Shown one piece after another: positions 10,310-22,403 of a stretch of DNA of 64,000 nt; within the stretch, counting starts at the first letter, position 1, and each line of letters starts with the position of its first letter. The DNA is taken from contig OY294068.1 in NCBI GenBank assembly GCA_958510875.1, forward strand, positions 81,773,978-81,837,977, written 5' to 3'. The DNA is from Endomychus coccineus (Eukaryota; Arthropoda; Insecta; Coleoptera; Endomychidae). Both the position numbers and the translations under genes were made by a program. The notes under the pieces were generated by a model, which made no database searches, was not told the origin of the DNA, and saw only the letters and a program-made list of their open reading frames with translations.

Positions 10310-11840
10310 ATGATTGGTTGCCACTCTCGGTAACCTTCTCCTGTATTTAGTTTGATTTGTTTCTGTTATAGGTGGGTATTACATGCAAAATATCAGGGTT
10401 ATTGTGAAATTATATTTATGTTGTCACAAACAATTTGAACCTTGTTTCTGTAGTCTAAAGCACAAGTGTTCTAGTCATCGTAAACTGAATCTGCGACTCG
10501 TCGGAGCTATGATATGACAGATCAGTTATTTCCGTAACATTACAGTTTTTATTTTCGTCCTAAATCTCAGCGTATTTTCATTCTCATTTTATGAAATTTA
10601 GAACTAGCTCCGAACTAATACTATACCGTCAAGAACCATAGCGTATAGCGTTCAAATTCAGAATATGCATGTATTATCAATCTAACACAAAATATCACTA
10701 CAACTGGGGATGGTTTGAGTAACGAAACAACGTTTCAGGCAATGTACCTAACATTAACGCGTCGATTTAGGCAATCGACATTCCACGAACGTCTACGTAG
10801 GATATTTTATGTTATTGCTATAATAGGAACAACCTTCCGGATAGTGAATCACCTCAGGTTCAGGTATCAATATTGCTATTTTAGGAAATGTCAAGGATGT
10901 ATTAGCTATGACCGATAAAGATTTTCATTGTTGGTGAAGACAAGTGGAAAAGCAACAATGTTAACGGATAATTTGTCTAGCACTAAAAGCTTTTCTGTAC
11001 ATCTCAAATAATGATAAAAATTTGAGGACAATAATGTTGAATCAATTTTAATTTCAAAATAATTCCACTTACTCTCAAGATTCTATTGGACTATTATTGT
11101 TTTAATTCGTAATTTTTATCGTCAAAATAGGTAAAATACCAGTCTAAAAGAATAGGTAAATATGAAATATTTCTAACCTTATATTCATAGTGTTTGTTCA
11201 CAGTCACTACCTATAATATCTAACTAATAGAACAGGTAACTCTCTTAATTCAATATTACTTCGTGTATGCTAATACGAGTACTAAAAAATTCTAGACATA
11301 TTACGAAGGCGTATGAGTACAGCAAATCCCCGAGTACGTAACCGAACACATTTGTCAACTGGCATGTATTGATTTCAAAGAACTCAAATATTTAAATATT
11401 TATTCAAAGATTTATGGCTTCAGGAAGTTCTGGCCGAATGCAAATAGAGTGGAAGTTTGAAGTCCTTGGATGAAAGTAAATATTTAAGTCAAAGAAAGGA
11501 ATTTAAAACCAGCTCGTGGCTGAGCAGTATATTTGTTCGGAGTTATTTTATCTTGTTCGCTTCGGTGAAAAACATGCCAGTGACATGGTTTTGTGAGTCT
11601 TGGAAGTAATTCATATTATTTGGGAATACAATCATCTTCCTTGCCTGTTCCTTACAAAACAATCAGCAGTTCTGTTATTAATAATCATTTTCAGGGTTTT
11701 TCGAATTAAATTCAGAATCTCTTTTCTGAATAAGGAAACAATCGAAAAAATCCGAATTTAATTAATAACAGTATGGAGTTCACATTCAGGAGGTATGAAA
11801 TATGATGTTAGCCAAATGCACTCCATAATATTTCCTCATA
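10310..11840. other. AT-rich stretch without recognised genes
   Basis: No family motifs, inverted repeats or RNA genes recognised. Confidence 0.35.
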
Positions 11841-11842
11841 TC

Positions 11843-12010
11843 TACGTATGAGCTGCTGGCGTGTAAATAAGCTCTTGGTACGGAATAGAATACCAAGTTT
11901 TTGTGCAGCTGTTTTTGCAATGGACCTCACAAGATCGTCCCATGAGATCAACCTTGAGAGAGTATGTACAAGGACAACTGATAATTATCTGCCGTCATAT
12001 AATTTGATAC
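11843..12010 (-). mobile_element. Non-LTR retrotransposon fragment (recurrent family)
   Basis: Matches 48590-48700 through GAGCTGCTGG, CAAGTTTTTGTGCAGC and ATGGACCTCACA (against ATGGATCTCACA), and 38325-38350 through TTCGCAATAGACCTCACA. On the minus strand this is the region between the reverse transcriptase and the C-terminus of the LINE. It is about 160 bp and non-coding now. Confidence 0.6.
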
Positions 12011-12496
12011 ACTCTGGACTCTGGGTTTCAAATTGTGATGTATCTTTTAGAAGCTCCGATTTGAGCTCATTTGTCACTTAGTTCATTAGTAAGGATTGAA
12101 TCTTGACAATACAATTCTGAAACACTTTCGGATATCAGATCGATTGAAATGTAGCGTAATTGTGACGAACATACAATAATCAATTACTGGTTACACGAAT
12201 TGATCGACTCTTCGAAATTCAATGAACAAAAACGCCAGGAAAGTTTGTTTTACTTATTGTAGCTCAAAACGCTGCCAAATTCAATTTATATATTTAATAT
12301 CTCTTGACAGCATACAATTTTGATGATGATGTGAAGTCAATGTGTTCATATATTTCCCACTTTTGTATGTTTTGTACTTCATGATTTTGAGTAACTGTTC
12401 ACATGTTCCAAATTAGAGCTCTGTCAATGAAATGTAATTCCTGCGGATTATTCTTGATCGATCCATGTTGATCCACCAAATTGAACAACAACAAAA

Positions 12497-13895
12497 TTAG
12501 TTACAGCAATCTGACAGCGAGATATTGTAGAACAAAATGTTGTAAGAGAGGGAAAAATAGGTCGAACCGACAGCTGCTATCCGAAGCGGAATGGGGTTTG
12601 CTTTTAGGGGTTGAAAACAGTTTTTCGTGATTTCTGGCTAAACCATGCATTCTATCAAAAAAAGTTGAATACAAAAGTTGAAGGGAATAAAAAGATCTCA
12701 TATATACTCATCATTTTTACCCTAACTTCAAAATTTTCCGACAAAAATGCGAAAAACAGATTTTTCGGTTTTTAATTTTTTTCTTTGACAAATTAGACTT
12801 TACGAAGCTCAAACTTTGGCAAAAAATACCTCTATTTATTGCAAAAAGGTAGTAATTTTTTCGAAGGGAAATATTTGGAGGTTGTTAAATTTAATTTAAC
12901 AAAAAAAAAACAAATTTTTAACTGCAATTCCTTTCAAAACTACGCATCCTACAGAGTTCTGTTTCTGCTCACTTACTCGTTGTTACGTCTACTTTCGGTA
13001 AGTGGTAAAAAAAAGGTATACTGCAATGGAAAAAATGGCGGGAAAGATGAAAAAACCGAAAAATCGCTTTTTTCGTGGTAATTTGCATATTTATAGTTGA
13101 ATAATTGTTATTAATTGATAAAATCATTTTAATTTCTTATGTTCATGGAAACTATAATATTATTTCTTTAATTATTGTATGGATCGAGTTTTGATATGAT
13201 GTCATACATGTCTAAGACAGCAAATTATATCTGCTATATTCGTATATTCGTAATCGTCATAAAAAAATTAGAATGATTCTATTAATTAATAACAATTATT
13301 CAATGATAAATATGCAAATTATCACGAAAACAGCGAATTTTTCGGTTTTTCAATTTTCCCGCCATTTTTTATATTGCAGTATACCTTTTTTTACCGTTTA
13401 TCGAAAGGAAACGTAACGATGAGTAAGTGAGCCAAAACAGAACTCTCTAGGAGGAGTAGCTTTGAGAGGAATCGCAGGTGAAAATTTGGTTAATTTTTTT
13501 TTTAATTAAATTTAACAAGAACCTCCATATATTTTCCTCCGAAAGCATTACTGCCTTTTTGCAATAAATAGAGGTATCTTTTGTCGAACTTTGAGCTTCA
13601 TAAAGTTTTATATGTCAAAGAAAAAAATTAACCGAAAAATTAGTTTTTCGCATTTTGGCGCAGAATTTTGGGGTTAGGGTAAAAATGGTAGGTACAAAAG
13701 TTGTTGATCTTCTTATTTCCTACAATGTTTGTACTCAACTTTTTTCGATAGAATGCACGGTTTAGCCAGAAATTACCAAAACCCCTAAAAACACACCCCA
13801 TTCCATCCCAGATAGCAGCTGTCGGTTCGATTTATTTTTCCTCCTTTTACGATATATTGTTCTACAATATCCCACTGTCAGATTGCTGTAACGAA
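12497..13895. mobile_element. Very large hairpin (foldback element), 1.4 kb
   Basis: The left arm 12497-13141 and right arm 13257-13895 are inverted copies along nearly their whole length, leaving a loop of about 115 bp. Matching landmarks from the outside inwards are GTTACAGCAATCTGACAG, ATTGTAGAACAA, CGAACCGACAGCTGCTATC, GGCTAAACC, TACCTCTATTTATTGCAAAA, GGTATACTGCAAT and AAAATGGCGGGAAA. Arms differ by scattered substitutions and small indels, so the copy is not fresh. No coding frame for a transposase was found; the open frames are shadows of the repeat. AATTA-type sequence lies at both outer edges and could be a short target duplication. Confidence 0.8.
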
Positions 13896-13999
13896 TTATT
13901 TTTTTCATTTCTGATATTTTGTCCTATTAGTACTGGCCTACTACAAATGTTGAACCCAATGTTGAATCGTTGGATCCTGTCCTTTTCTTCTCACTATTT

Positions 14000-14820
14000 A
14001 TATCTATTTACTCTTCGATATTATGGTAAGATTGCGGCAACAATACACTGCCTTGAGAATTCATTAACTTCTAATTTCTATAGAGTGGTGTGCCTCTGCA
14101 TTTTAGTTTGGATTTCAACTTAATATAATTCAAGGATGAATAATAATAGTGTATCTATATACGAGTCGTCACATACTGTGCTTTCAAAACTTACGTAGAA
14201 GCTTCCAAGTTCCAAAAAATTCTATAATAACATTTGTTTCTATTCAAATTTCGATGTGATTTTATAATATTATAAATATATTTCCCAAAATGTATTCAGT
14301 TAATTTTTTACTGAATAACGATATCTCTATATTATCATTACCATCGTGCTGTCCCAGAAATATATATTTGTATTTATTTCCATCTTTCTTCTCAATCGTA
14401 ATTTTAATTTAAATCATTAATTTTTTTTTGGGAACGTGTTGAAACTCATTTAGGCATATAGGTTAAACAATCTACCATACATATTTTGCAAACATAGGTG
14501 CGAAACTTAGAAAAGGAATTATATTCAATAAAATGAAATACCAACGTTACAATAATTAAGTTGAGTTCTTTTAGAATGAATCTGGAACTGGTTCCGACTA
14601 ATTTTGTAAGATATGAATATCTATAGATTGGTTCCATTTTCATTCTGGAAACATTTGCGGATAAATATGGAAATGGAAAAATTTCTAATAATTTCCAAAA
14701 TACATTTGGAATAGCTTCAGAACAGTACAGGACATTTTGCATTCATTGCCAAGAAATTATTGCGTCTCTAAGTGAGAACGTTTAGGTGTTAGAAGACCAA
14801 AAACCCGTTAGATGATATGT
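14000..14820. other. AT-rich stretch without recognised genes
   Basis: A 98-codon open frame on the minus strand (14446-14742) shows no recognised domain and no repeat signature. It is more likely a chance frame than a gene. Confidence 0.3.
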
Positions 14821-14825
14821 CATTT

Positions 14826-14872
14826 TCGATTCTTATGATGATGGTTTCGAGACCGAAACGTACGTAAAGACG
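14826..14872 (+). ncRNA. Degenerate hammerhead-like motif
   Basis: Reads ATGATGA, a hairpin TGGTTTCGAGACC, GAAA, the palindrome CGTACG, TA and then AAGACG. The core Cys position (C3) is A, so it would be inactive. It is homologous to the two motifs at 29000-29043 and 29524-29563 and shares their downstream block TATTTCCCGAGAATTT. Confidence 0.45.
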
Positions 14873-14879
14873 AAAATAA

Positions 14880-16565
14880 TGAGCATATGTGTTAGTGTGA
14901 CCTATTTCCCGAGAATTTTATATATAATTTAAAATATAAAAATCGACTTTTCGTACATCCCAGGAATTTATGTTATTACATTTAACACGTGGTCTCAAGA
15001 TAGCAGATAAATGTTGTGAATATGCCAGACTAGTGGTAAATATTAGTGGCATTTACTAGGGAAGTGGAGATGGATCACATGGAACGAATTCAGCCGAATA
15101 AGATAAATTATCACAAGCCTTCTAGAGATTATTTGAAAATATGTTCAGTTCCTACCTAATTCTAATCAGAATGAATTTGTATTGATGTTAAATATTTTAT
15201 CAATTGAAAATTGACCAGATATGATTAAATACTACGTATTTGGAAGCTCCTGCTCGTATCCTCATGGTCTCGGTTGGAAATTTTCCATCTAACCATAATT
15301 TATTCAAACACTCACAGGATTACATTACAGGATTGCCTCGTCCAGTAAAAGCTTCATGTTATCGTATTACGCAATTATACAACGTAGATTGTATTATGAA
15401 TATATAAAACGTCAATTAGTTTAGAATTACAATACTGCAGTCCAAACACTTCCAGGAATCACAACTGAGAGTCCTGAGAGACAGGTCAATTTATTACCCG
15501 AATCAAAATTATGGGAATATTTTATCATGGCTATAGTATATTTATCTGTTGTTATACTAGTTTTGTTTATATAAAGTTTAAGGGGAAAGAACGCAGTGTT
15601 TTATAATTGAAACTATAATTTTTGAAAAATCTATCGGAGGAATTCAGAATACTGGAATGTACATGTAGATCAATAAGATTTACGTTGAAAGTGTACCGTA
15701 ATATTTTCCGAATATATTATGTTTAATGAAAATAGTATTTTTAATTTTGTAGGGTCTTTTTAAGATTTACCCTGTACATTTATATTGATAAATAAATTTC
15801 GAAACTGTATATTTGCATTGTAGTATATTATAATATACTTTCCAGTCTATATCGAATAAATGGTAAAATGAAGTTTTCATGAAAATTTCAGACTTACACT
15901 CACTTTAAATTGAATACCGTCCTTCAAAGATCATGATCCCTACAGTAATATGTCGAACTACACACATGAACGCACAGATCCTAAATAACAGAATACCGCA
16001 CCGTATTGCAAGAGAGCAAGCACAACTTGTAACCAAACGTCACGAAATATCCGCGAACAACTGAAAACTGAAATCAGAGCCGAAAACGTATCTCATTCTG
16101 TTTTTTCGCAGAATATTAATTTGCATACCTACAGCCACAAGGTTCGTCTCGCGTCTCTGTCTGCCGCAAGTAGAGTGTGCTGTTATGACACTTGTTCATT
16201 CAAGGAAAGACTTGTAGGTGTTTAAGGCGTTGATTATGCGCAAAACAAACGTGACATTTAAATAATATAAATAAGTTTGAAATCCCTCGCCTACTCTGCA
16301 AGTGTAATCTGGAACTGACGTTTGTGCATTTTTAGTAACTCACACCTGTTGATTTGGAGAATTTCCTATTATGTTCTTCGACGTAGGTATATTGAATAGA
16401 ACTTATTGACTAACTAGCAAGTAAGAGAGAGCTACATTATTTACATCAAACTGAAAAGTTAATTTATGGATCGCGACCTTGGTAAACAATGATGCATAAC
16501 CAACGAGGTAATAAATGGACAATTTTATTTGAATTTCATAAGGATTTAACCATTAACAAAGTTGT
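14880..16565. other. AT-rich stretch without recognised genes
   Basis: No coding, RNA or mobile-element signature beyond the tail of the motif above (to about 14932). Confidence 0.35.
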
Positions 16566-16669
16566 GAATAATTAAGCAAACATAATTAAAATTACTCGGA
16601 AAACATCACAGAAATAAAAACATTCTAATACTGTAAATAAGAAATAATCACCATTATCTACTGAAAATA

Positions 16670-16850
16670 TTTTTAAAGTACTGACGGACCTTTCAGATAC
16701 CAAGTAGCCGTCATCAGAGTAAACTAAATTAGAAATAAATACTATTTGGGGATAATAATATAAATAAGGGAGATAAATCAAAATTTAATAAATTGATTTT
16801 TCGTTCATTAATTTCCATCCTTTTTAATTACCTAAACATTTGTTCCCAAA
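16670..16850 (-). mobile_element. Penelope-like element 3' end with hammerhead-like motif
   Basis: The minus strand reads LKRMEINERKINLLNFDLSP, parallel to KLEGMEMYKQKSNLSNSDLS in the copy at 44044. This is the L-E-x-M-E-I-Y block near the end of Penelope-like ORFs. After the coding end, about 30 nt downstream, comes TACT, CTGATGA, an imperfect hairpin, GAAA, GGTCCG, TC and AGTA (16676-16722). That is the order of a hammerhead with a 4-bp stem I, although stem II pairs poorly. Penelope-like elements are known to carry hammerheads in their terminal repeats. A deletion removed the end of the ORF seen in the other copy. Confidence 0.5.
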
Positions 16851-17400
16851 TCGTGTGCACTAAGTAGTAGTATTTTTGAACCAAGAATGACTGTCTTCTG
16901 CATCCGGCCTATCAAGATCTGCTCCGAGCTCTTACAGGCCGGAATGATCTTCAAGCTCGAACGCCGCGAAGACCGAATTCCGCCCAAAACACCGATGATC
17001 AGAACAACTAATACGACCTTCTGGCCTGGGTATAGCGTGCGGAGCTCGAACAGAAGATCTTGATACTTTGTCAATTTTTCTCCTCTTTCAAGACTATGTT
17101 CTTCTCTGCCAGAGCAGAGAATTTGATGACATACATAGATTACCTTTGTTTATCGAAGAGGACAACGTCAGGCATATTCGCTTATATGGACCTGATGGTT
17201 GGAAACGTGTAATTCCAGTAGATCTGGCATTTCTCGTTTCCGACGACGGACTCAATATCTTCAGGCATGTAAGGCAGCACCGTGTATCGGCTTGTCAACA
17301 TGCCTGAGATCTTGCTCCACGGCATTTATCTGGGCTTTCAGGCGAGGAGGTTGAAACTCGAGGTTGCCCTCTAGTCGACTTTCTCGATTGATGTGAAATC
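16850..17400 (-). pseudogene. Non-LTR retrotransposon ORF, C-terminal domain (copy 1)
   Basis: In the minus frames the order is NMPDVVLFDKQ, MYVIKFSALAEKN, KYQDLLFELRTLYPGQK, VVLVVLIIGVLGGIRSS and then MQKTVILGSKILL. This is the C-terminal pattern P-D-I-V, D-V/F-x-x-P/A, K-Y-x-D-L-x-x-E-L, P-x-x-I-G-x-L-G of R2/R4-type and related LINEs, which may correspond to the restriction-enzyme-like endonuclease region. There are several stops and frameshifts. The 3' side changes abruptly at about 16850 into Penelope-like sequence. A second copy on the plus strand is at 36740-37071. Confidence 0.6.
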
Positions 17401-18650
17401 CGAGATCAAGTTATTCCGCAGCTTTTTGTGCTGCCTTAACGATAAATGCCTTGAAATAAATGGTGTTCTTTATATGACTCAAAATAAAATAAAAACTCTA
17501 TTTTTTGACGTTTCGACAATAAATATTTTATTATCTTTATCAAAAATTGTTTTGTCAATTAGTGTTTCCATGTAATTCAGAAAATAATAGATGATTTCAA
17601 TCAATGAAATGTGTCTGCAGCCGACTTGTGTTTTAAAAATCCAATTACAACTGCAGAAAACATTGAATCGGTTGTGTGTGGAAGATTAATGTGTGACTAA
17701 TTATCAACATGAAATGGATTGAATATAGTTACTCAAATACATAAGACATTGTTTCAAGATTGTACAACTCTAAATATCTATGATCATTTTATGAATTATA
17801 TATTTGATGATTTACATTTCATTCCTATATCTAATGCATATTATTTCACAGAAATGTGAGTTTACAGTTGATACTGCCACATTAGGTTCTTATAATATGT
17901 TCTACTTGTTGTGTCTTCTAAAGATCACCAGAGAAAGTGAATTATGAACCGATCTAAGAATTGACATTGGAAAAAATTAATTCTATAGAATTATCTCGAT
18001 GATCTTCACTACAATTTTCTTCCATGAGATTTGATTTACATAAATAATGTCGAATCAGTTACATAAAATATTAATAATCTTCAGCTTTAATGTCTTTAAT
18101 GTTTTCGTATGACAACATAAGATAAGACGCATGTCTTGACAAGTTATTTGTTAATGTAGCATAGGAATATTTCGACAGTTTTATTTGAACTTTTCATATC
18201 CATATCATTCGGCTGTTGCCATCAATTGTGATATAACTAATCTATTATCAAAATCTTGTCTCCTTGAGTTTTAACCCATTACAGTTTACGGTTTGTTTCT
18301 TCTGAATGAAAGTATTAAATAAACTAATTGAAGATTTCTTATTAATAATTCCTTATTGGATGCAAAGGTCAACAGTTTCTTGACCATATTAACTGAATGC
18401 GTTGACTACAGGTCAAAATGTGATATGATTAAAAAAATCTAGAAACACTAAATACACGAATGGCGAAACCAAATTATCTTCAAATTAATTCAATTAATAC
18501 TTTACTAATATCAGCTTGAATCTATCTAAATTCTGCCTGATTCAATTGTAAAAAAAATATTGTAGTAATACCATATGAAAATGTTTGACTTTCTGGAGCT
18601 CAGAAGAGATTACATTTCTAAATTGAACGAATCGAGAAGTCACGACCCTA
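17400..18650. other. AT-rich stretch; weak ribozyme-like relic
   Basis: No genes recognised. On the minus strand 17507-17545 reads GATAAAGATAATAAAATATT, a short AT stretch, then GAAACGTC, which resembles a worn relative of the 7951 motif but lacks the CUGANGA core. Confidence 0.3.
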
Positions 18651-19110
18651 AGTATAATAATATTTTCACTGATGCACAATTTGGGCTTAGAACAAACAAA
18701 TTCAAGATCGGCTCGCTTGAATTTTCCTGAAACAATTATGAATCATTTGATAATGGTGAGCATTGCGGTTAGATTTTTTGAGACCTCACAAAGGCATTTG
18801 ACATTGATATTCTGGTTTCTAAACAGTTACAGAAATTTTGAAAAATCAGTGTCATTTAAGCGGATTCATATATCTGATGGAAATCATGTTTTATACTTGA
18901 ATTCTACTAACTCGCCTTTGTTACGGATAATCTGAGGGGTACCTCAAAGTTTATACTTGGGCCTGTATTCTTTCTAATATATTATACCAATGATATGCAA
19001 TTACAAGCTGCTGGAGTGGTCCTACATGCAGATGATGAAATCTCTCTCATCGAGGATTAATATCAACTTAGTAGATTTAAAGAATTCACTAGATAAGATT
19101 AAAAATGATT
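18650..19110 (+). pseudogene. Non-LTR retrotransposon reverse transcriptase fragment
   Basis: The translation in shifting frames gives AQFGFRTNKSTRSARLNFLE, then FFDLTKAFDTVDI with the first catalytic Asp (motif A). RGTSKFILGPVFFLIYY follows, a decayed G-V-P-Q-G-S-x-L-G-P, and then LHADDEISLIED (Y-A-D-D with Tyr replaced). Spacing fits the palm domain of a Jockey/CR1-type reverse transcriptase. At least four frame changes are needed. Neither the endonuclease nor the C-terminus is present. Confidence 0.68.
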
Positions 19111-19660
19111 ACTAGCTTATATTTAGGATATCGATATTGAAATAACTGTCAACTTTTTGTTTCCTCAAGACAAATACCGGACTCTAATAATTGTGAATAT
19201 ACTACATTTTTCGATTCATTACTATATGAATTTTTGACATCGAGAAAACATTGTGTTGAAGTTGTTACACCAGCTGTTAAAATATTTTAATAAATCGAAT
19301 CATTCTGCATATATGCCACATGTTTTTAAGATTCAGCGATCAGCGTAAATGAATTAGAAACCTACAATACTTATGTCTTTATAATGCATTTACATTGACT
19401 TCTGCCTAATATTATGTCAAAACACATGATATTATACCCGATACGATTTATGCTATATCAATATAAGAACAAAGTATAACCTACATTTTAATTATCAGAG
19501 CCTGAAGTGTAGTGAAAATTGCCTTAACTACTGAGGTCCGACATTTTTCTACCAACTACCGCTTAATCAGATGCCAACTCTCTAATTAACTCCATGATTT
19601 CACAAAACTCAATAAAGAACATTGTTTCGATACATTAAGGGAATGTTTAGATTTTCAGTT

Positions 19661-19850
19661 TTGAACTAGTTTTATGCCTCTTCTGCTCTTGGAGGGTTTT
19701 CGAGCATTTGGGCGAGAACGCATTGTGAAGCTTCGCCTGCCTCATACCAAGAGCACCGCGCCAAACCGATCGCCACTGTCTGCCCAGTAGACCTCTGAGG
19801 GCGAGAAACCAATTCTCCTCTATAGTACAAGGCCTAAACGCTGACCACAA
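19661..19850 (-). pseudogene. Possible LINE RNase H-linker remnant
   Basis: Open minus frame, richer in G+C than its surroundings, with WRSVWRGALGMRQAKLHNAF. This resembles the W-x-x-x-x-G-x-R-Q-A-K segment between the RNase H and C-terminal parts of some non-LTR retrotransposons. The match is short and lacks catalytic residues; it could equally be an unrelated chance frame. Confidence 0.3.
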
Positions 19851-19971
19851 AACTCAGTGTGATGTCATCAACAAGAGACAGAATGAAGTGAGTTGCAAAA
19901 TGGCTTCCTGAATGAATGTTCATGTTGGTCGTTTTCGCGTTTTGTGTCGTACGTTTGTTGGTTAATTACGC

Positions 19972-20140
19972 ATACCGAATAAATGTTGTGCTGCTGGCTG
20001 CAAGGAAAATTACAAAAATGGTCCAAAAGTTCAAATGTTTGGTTTTCGTAAAGATAATCAACAATCGATATCGGCTGTCCCTGTTAAAGATTTCATGGTA
20101 ACAACAATAACAGGACAAGATGCTCGTAGTGATACCGTAG
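19972..20140 (+). pseudogene. THAP-domain first exon of a P-element-like transposase
   Basis: The frame reads PNKCCAAGCKENYKNGPKVQ, then MFGFRKDNQQ and ISAVPVKDFMV. This has the opening C-x4-C of a THAP finger, the G-F basic-acidic step, and the A-I/V-P segment. The invariant Trp is missing because of a small deletion before ISAVP. The codon before PNKC is ATA where the family usually has the start ATG, so the start appears lost. The frame runs into GTAGTAAGTG at 20136-20145, a good 5' splice site, as expected for a spliced THAP exon. It differs from the THAP remnant at 7596 and comes from another element. Confidence 0.6.
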
Positions 20141-20199
20141 TAAGTGTAAATTTTGTTAATTATTTTGAAAACAATTTTTCTAAACATAACAAGTTCAGT

Positions 20200-22280
20200 A
20201 TTTTCTAAGAACCTATCATCAAAAGTAACTTACAGGATGATTAGAAAATCAAGTTTTTAAAGAAATTTATGAAATTGGTTAGATAAGTGGAAATCTAGTT
20301 CGGCTTTAAATAAATTAACCACACCGACACATACTGCATGGTCACACGCAGTTGACGGAATTTTAGAAATAATTTCGAATTGTTGATGAGCTTGATTTCA
20401 ATTACATATTGTTAGAAAAATTTCAAACAGAATGATTAGAAAACAGATTTATTACATTAATAATAAAGGAAAGGGTGCAACTAAGTTCACGTCTGGTAAC
20501 TCGATTTAAGTAGGAAGTCCTTATATATGTCCCAAAGAATAGATGAAACTTTTGTTTTACTGTCGGTATTGCAGAATTGTGCTGTAATGAACGGGTGAAC
20601 AGCTGCAACATAGCCTATTGCTTGTGACGTCACGATAGAGCGTTCAGGCACTGTATTTTAGAAGTATTGGCGGAACTTGGTGGTCTATGAGATTCCGATC
20701 GTTGTATCGAGGAAATAAGAACCTAGGGACCGTCGTTTGGCCACTTCATTTCCTTTCACGTCAGAGTGGGGGATATCCACACTAGCTGAATTTGGTTTCC
20801 TTCGGCTTGAGATCATATAATTTTTGTTTAAGTCATAGACCTAAGGATAATAGGTCTATGGTTTAAGTCATCTGTACCCACACATACTATACTATTGCAA
20901 AGCAATTCATTATTTTATTCTAAATAAAATATCGAAATCCGATCTGTTGAATGTGTAGTAGACTATACACTCTGATGAATCTAATGTATGTGTTTTATAT
21001 TATCTCCATAAGATTTTGATTCCGGCAAATTTTTTTTATGTTGTTTGTTGAATAACAATGTATCAAATAGCGCGCATGAATATATAATAATATGGAAATA
21101 ACACTATTCAGTGAGTTAATCGATGTCAGAACAACAAAAACAAAATATCATATTCTGTATAACAAATATACTTGACTAACAACATCTCTCGAACAATTTA
21201 TGACATCAATTTAGTTTCGGTTTTTTTGCAGAATCTTACTGGATCCTAAAATGCGACTATTGGATTGAATAGAATATTTTAAAACGTGTTCGAAAAGGAT
21301 TTTATTGGTCAATTTGCATTTATCGATCTATAATATTCAAACAGGTTCTCCGCTTAATGTCAACAAGTGAATGTATATTTCCATACTTTCAGCAAATATA
21401 AAAATACCCAACATGTGATGATAAAAATAAAAGTTTCTACTACACGTGAAGTTATGTTTGTATAATTGGAATTCCATTAGATAACGCCATTATTTTATTA
21501 TTTATTCATTCCATAAATTCGATTATTTTCTTTTTAATCAGCACATAGCTGCCTTGAGGGTCGTATTGAACAAACGTTTCACGTTCTGGATTCAAGGATA
21601 CTTATTCCAGCATTGAATAATATACTCCAAAGTCCCTATAAAACAGAATCTGGAGATGAGCAACAAGTGCGTGTAATAAGATTCTAGAAAGAGAACTTTG
21701 TATCACCTTAGACCAATCAATGGCGGACGACAGACGAGACATTAGCAGCTGCACTTGGATGTAAACAAACAAATCGGTCAGCGTTTGGTCAACAAGTTTA
21801 ATTGATTATGAACGTGAAACTTAACATAAACTTAGGGACTCAAGTAACCCATTTACTAGAAAAAACTTAGAACGTGAATTTCAGTAAACTTATAGCAAAT
21901 ATTTTGAAAAATTTTGTAGATTCAAAATTTGGTATGAAAAAATTAACAATAATGTGATTATCGTGATAATTATTTTGTAAGTAATAATGGAAACGTTATT
22001 TTGTTCAAAACAAGTTTCAGCATTAAAAATAGAAACAAAGATAAACTATGTAAAAATTATAACATGAGATGGCATTAATAACTTAAAAAACAATCCTTGG
22101 TGAAAAAGAATGAAAATACTAGCTCTGCAAAAAACATCCATTAATGAGCCATGTGTTCAGATAGTGTTATTGGCGGAGCAAAGAGTGATTAGATCATGGT
22201 ACTCCTCCCACGATACTGGACAAGGTCCCTTCCGAACTATTTAGCCGTATCGTCCAAATCACTTTTTTACCTTAATTTAT
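20200..22280. other. AT-rich stretch without recognised genes
   Basis: One 9-bp-arm hairpin, CATAGACCT/AGGTCTATG, lies at 20833-20860. No genes recognised. Later exons of the THAP element would be expected here on the plus strand but none could be supported. Confidence 0.3.
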
Positions 22281-22281
22281 A

Positions 22282-22368
22282 TCATGTCTGTTCGCTTAAA
22301 AGCATTTCTTTCGTGATCGACTCGTACAAAACACATTCGGAGGCTAATTTTTCTGACGTGCTCCTATC

Positions 22369-22403
<35 letters not shown>

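Noticed and set aside
12501..13081. Open frames inside the 1.4-kb hairpin
   Set aside because: They are the repeat arms read through; no transposase or other domain is visible and the two arms do not share a frame.
17507..17545. Third hammerhead-like candidate on the minus strand
   Set aside because: GAAACGTC is present but the CUGANGA core is missing and the hairpin is only AT-rich; noted as a worn relative at most.
20833..20860. Short perfect hairpin CATAGACCT/AGGTCTATG
   Set aside because: Nine-bp arms are within what chance gives in 64 kb; no terminator or element context.
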